A stretch of 9,197 nt of DNA from Oscillospiraceae bacterium. GTDB lineage: Bacteria > Bacillota > Clostridia > Oscillospirales > Acutalibacteraceae. Under the pieces are notes generated by a model, which was not told the origin of the DNA, made no database searches, and saw nothing but the letters and a program-made list of their open reading frames with translations. Positions within the stretch are counted from its first letter, which is position 1. Each line of letters begins with the position of its first letter. Below, piece after piece: positions 6,916-9,197 of the stretch. The position numbers and the translations under genes were made by a program. The stretch covers positions 1 through 9,197 of the forward strand of contig DOUO01000019.1 in the NCBI GenBank assembly GCA_003520555.1. Reading direction: 5' to 3'.

Positions 6916-8513
6916 GCCGCGAAATGCGCGGGATACCACTTTTGAAACCGGTTTGTGAAAATTCCCATTAGTATAGGCATGGCGTTATTGATGAAAACAA
7001 GGTACGGTGCAGCCGAAGTTCCGGTAAGCAGGAACGTCCACATGCCCGTAAGAAGATAAAGCACGCCCCAAACAAGGGTAAGTATGCGGTTTGTGCGAAT
7101 AAACAGCGGATTTTCAAGCGCGGTTTCACCGTTGTAACTGTTCATTGAGTACCACGCGGTAAGCGGTATTTTAAACAGACACGAAACGCACCACATTGCG
7201 CCGAACGCAAGGTAAGATATCGGAAGTACGATTTGCGGATTATTTGTCAGCAGCAACAACACCGAAAAACCCGTTACCGCGGCTGTTGTTATAACATCGT
7301 AAATAGTTTTGCGGAAATGAAAAAATACTAATCCCGTCAGCGCGCACACTCCTATAGCGATAAACGCGCCGGCGTACATATCAATTGAAGCAGCAATCCA
7401 AAAGGTTATCCACGGAACAAGCAAAACCAACAGGCTGGTGCTCTTTTTCTTTTCCGCCCTTTCGCCGGATTGAGCGGAAACTTTTGTCCGAGAGCCGAAA
7501 TAATTATCCCAGTTAATCATCATCTCAAAATCGCCTTCGACGCGGTACAGCTTTTGCGCCATTGCCTGAGTGCCGGATATTTTTCCGGAAGCTATGTCCT
7601 TCCATACCGTAAGAGGCGTTTCGATTTTTGTTGTGTAGGGCTTGAAATTTTCCGATATAACCTCACTGCCGTCGCGCTTCATCAAAATTTGATAACGCAT
7701 ACCTATGTCGGTATATTCCATTTCAAGCACCTTGTCGCCATTATATGAGTTTTTGTTGTAGAGCGCCGCCATTTGCCTTGTGAAGCTTAATGAGTCGTCA
7801 ATCTTTTCGCCGCTCTCCTTCTCTACTCCCCAGCTTGCGTCCGCCATTTTTTCAAAAACCTCGCGTTCAAACAGCAAAGTGTTCAAATTTGCTCTTGTTT
7901 CGGGCTTTATTCCGCCGGCTGCAAATTCTTCGCCTGCCTTACGCGCAAAGCCGAGATATTCGTCGGTTCTGCCGTGAAGCTCGGGAACGCGGAACAGCTC
8001 GCCCTGACCGCAGTATATTCTTTCATAACTGTCTTTGCCGAGAAAATGGTCAAACATTGAGTTCACCGAGTCATAATTACCTTTCGCGGTGTAAAAACCG
8101 CATGTTGAAATTACGACGTGCCTTTTACCCGACATATCATAACGCGCAGGGTGCGAACCGGACGAGCTGCTTTTGTCCATAAACGGCAGCGCGAGCGGAA
8201 GCTGGCGGTCAATCAGCGTCTTTAAGACGCTTGGAACGTTAAAATAATAAAGGCCGAACGACCAGATAACAAGGTCGGCGTTCAGGATTTTTTCAAGCAC
8301 CTGCTTCATTTCGTCATCAATTACGCACTTGCCCTGAGTTTTGCTCCAGCAGGCAAAGCAGCCGCGGCAGGGACGGATATCCATGTCCTTTACGGTGATT
8401 TCATCGCATACGGCTTGAATACTTTGCGAAATGCCGCTTACAAAGGCTTTTGAAAGCTTTAAGGTATTGCTTTTTTCGCCTTTCGGACTTCCGTTAATAA
8501 GTAAAATATTCAT
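6909..8513 (-). CDS. Flavodoxin-like NAD(P)H/FMN reductase fused to an SCP2-like domain and a membrane domain
   Basis: This 534-residue protein shows three parts. Residues 1-195 are a flavodoxin-like NADPH-dependent FMN reductase: MNILLINGSPKGEKSNT is the phosphate-binding start, and CRGCFACW with Cys49, Cys52, Cys55 and then Cys63 is the cysteine pattern common in clostridial members. LVIWSFGLYYFNVPSVLKTLIDR (81-103) is the flavin-site strand and helix. Residues about 255-340 look like an SCP2 sterol-carrier fold: a GMRYQILMKRDG hairpin, then TPLTVWKDIASGKISGTQAM, then VEGDFEMMINWDNYF. Residues about 360-525 hold five or six transmembrane helices after a basic linker (ERAEKKK). Such a protein would sit at the inner face of the membrane and could reduce or move a lipid-like molecule; that role is inference. 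The ATG at 8513 has AGGAGG about 8 nt upstream. The gene follows the lipoprotein by 15 nt. The reductase domain is certain, the SCP2 call likely, the membrane family unknown. Confidence 0.8.
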   Translation of the reverse strand: MNILLINGSPKGEKSNTLKLSKAFVSGISQSIQAVCDEITVKDMDIRPCRGCFACWSKTQGKCVIDDEMKQVLEKILNADLVIWSFGLYYFNVPSVLKTLIDRQLPLALPFMDKSSSSGSHPARYDMSGKRHVVISTCGFYTAKGNYDSVNSMFDHFLGKDSYERIYCGQGELFRVPELHGRTDEYLGFARKAGEEFAAGGIKPETRANLNTLLFEREVFEKMADASWGVEKESGEKIDDSLSFTRQMAALYNKNSYNGDKVLEMEYTDIGMRYQILMKRDGSEVISENFKPYTTKIETPLTVWKDIASGKISGTQAMAQKLYRVEGDFEMMINWDNYFGSRTKVSAQSGERAEKKKSTSLLVLLVPWITFWIAASIDMYAGAFIAIGVCALTGLVFFHFRKTIYDVITTAAVTGFSVLLLLTNNPQIVLPISYLAFGAMWCVSCLFKIPLTAWYSMNSYNGETALENPLFIRTNRILTLVWGVLYLLTGMWTFLLTGTSAAPYLVFINNAMPILMGIFTNRFQKWYPAHFAAK

Positions 8514-8528
8514 GCGTTAGCCTCCTGA

Positions 8529-9113
8529 TTATCCGTTGGTGAGCGTTATATAAATGTAAGAAACGTTTTCCTTTACGTCGCTTGACATATCAAATTTAAT
8601 AATATAGTCGCCTGATTTTATGTCGCTTGGAAAAAAGGTATAAAGCGACTTGGAATCGGCCTTGCTCGCCATGTTATTAAACGCGGGTTTTTTGTTTGAA
8701 TCAAGTACGGATATAACGAAGCTGTCAACGCCTTTTTTCTTAAGACCTTTGTCAACAATTTCGTATTCAAGCTCAACCTTTATTCCCTCAACCGTGCGTG
8801 CTGAGGTTTCAAGCTTATCCTCGCCGGCCTTAATTGATTTTACCTTTATAATGCCGCCGTCAACCTTGTTGAGTTTTGCATTAACCTTTTTCGGCTTGGA
8901 GTTCTGAGGCTTTGTTTCCTTTTTTTCGGAAGCGGTTGAAGCAGCTTCTGTTTCAGGCGCGGCAGCGGTTGTTGCCGCCTGAGTTGTGACGGCGGCCGAA
9001 GGCTTGGTTTGTTCATACGAAGATTCGGGGGCGGACGAACACGCCGAGAACAGCATTGCCGGAATAATTATCGCGGCAGCAAGCACGCACGCGCGGAATT
9101 TTTCATGTTTCAT
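8529..9113 (-). CDS. Secreted lipoprotein of unknown function
   Basis: With the ATG at 9113 the product has 194 residues. It opens with a lipoprotein signal peptide: basic start (KHEKFR), hydrophobic core VLAAAIIIPAML, and the lipobox FSAC with the lipidated cysteine at residue 25. Residues 26-75 are a Ser/Thr/Ala/Glu-rich, then Lys-rich linker that probably spans the cell wall. Residues 76-194 form a compact domain of alternating hydrophobic strands (for example VEGIKVELEYEIV, SFVISVLDS, DYIIKFDMS, VSYIYITL), which suggests an immunoglobulin-like beta sandwich. I do not recognise a family. A GTG at 9122 is in frame, but AGGGTGA is placed correctly for the ATG and the signal peptide reads naturally from it. 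The next gene, the FMN reductase fusion, begins 15 nt downstream, so the two are probably co-transcribed and may share a function at the membrane. Confidence 0.82.
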   Translation of the reverse strand: MKHEKFRACVLAAAIIIPAMLFSACSSAPESSYEQTKPSAAVTTQAATTAAAPETEAASTASEKKETKPQNSKPKKVNAKLNKVDGGIIKVKSIKAGEDKLETSARTVEGIKVELEYEIVDKGLKKKGVDSFVISVLDSNKKPAFNNMASKADSKSLYTFFPSDIKSGDYIIKFDMSSDVKENVSYIYITLTNG

Positions 9114-9139
9114 ATTTATCACCCTGTTAACCGTTTTAT

Positions 9140-9168
9140 GTTATAATCAGCCATCGCTCTTGCCGCAA
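9140..9168 (-). promoter_or_regulatory. Candidate promoter of the lipoprotein-reductase operon
   Basis: On the minus strand TTGCGG (9163-9168) and TATAAC (9140-9145) are 17 bp apart. The -10 is close to consensus and the -35 keeps only the TTG. The predicted start near 9133 leaves a leader of about 20 nt containing the AGGGTGA ribosome binding site. The -35 lies inside the stem-loop at 9155-9184. Confidence 0.45.
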
Positions 9169-9184
9169 AGCGGCAAATCGAGCG
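9155..9184. repeat. Two-part stem-loop upstream of the lipoprotein gene
   Basis: TTGCCGC (9160-9166) and GCGGCAA (9170-9176) form a perfect 7-bp stem around AAA. An outer stem, CGCTC (9155-9159) with GAGCG (9180-9184), adds 5 bp across a 3-nt bulge (ATC). Neither strand has a following T-run, so it is not a standard terminator. It overlaps the -35 box of the lipoprotein promoter, so an operator role is possible. It could also belong to a gene to the right of the window. Confidence 0.5.
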
Positions 9185-9197
9185 GGCAATATAAATT

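Noticed and set aside
9114..9122. GTG at 9122 as the start of the lipoprotein
   Set aside because: The AGGGTGA ribosome binding site includes this GTG and serves the ATG at 9113 instead.
9142..9147. TATAAT on the plus strand as a rightward promoter
   Set aside because: No -35-like sequence is found 16-18 bp upstream, and the match arises from the complement of the minus-strand -10 region.
9155..9184. The right-edge stem-loop as an intrinsic terminator
   Set aside because: Neither strand has a T-tract after the stem, and the hairpin lies over a promoter.

Overview
The window looks like chromosome from a spore-forming member of the Clostridia, possibly an Oscillospirales-type gut bacterium. 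Three lines of evidence point that way. It carries the endospore-specific genes yqfC and yqfD and a YlbJ-type membrane protein. Its ribosome binding sites and promoters are typical of Firmicutes. Its FakA, YmdB and AsnB read like clostridial versions. I see no mobile element, CRISPR array, tRNA or rRNA.

Left part (1-3377, all minus strand). The first 340 codons of a FakA/YloV-type fatty-acid kinase run off the left edge at base 1. Its own strong sigma-A-type promoter lies at 1079-1107. Upstream of it is a compact cluster read in the order yqfC, yqfD, ymdB. YqfC and YqfD are sporulation proteins, and YmdB is a metallophosphoesterase known in Bacillus as a switch in developmental gene expression. 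The yqfC-yqfD spacing is 8 nt and the yqfD-ymdB spacing is 30 nt, so co-transcription is likely.

Middle part (3450-6883, plus strand). This part diverges from yqfC across only 72 bp. A YlbJ-like Gate-domain membrane protein is followed 20 nt later by a class II asparagine synthetase, then 21 nt later by a small PAP2-family phosphatase. The 72-bp divergent region holds a plausible mother-cell (sigma-E-like) promoter for yqfC. The PAP2 gene has no Shine-Dalgarno sequence. A good promoter embedded in the end of asnB would start its transcript on the A of the ATG, so it may be leaderless.

Right part (6885-9197, minus strand). A perfect hairpin terminator sits between the convergent PAP2 gene and a two-gene operon. 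The operon reads from the right edge: a lipoprotein of unknown function, then 15 nt later a 534-residue fusion. The fusion joins a flavodoxin-like FMN reductase, an SCP2-like lipid-binding domain and a multi-pass membrane domain. This operon is the least explained part of the window and the best candidate for something undescribed. The lipoprotein promoter overlaps a strong stem-loop at 9155-9184.
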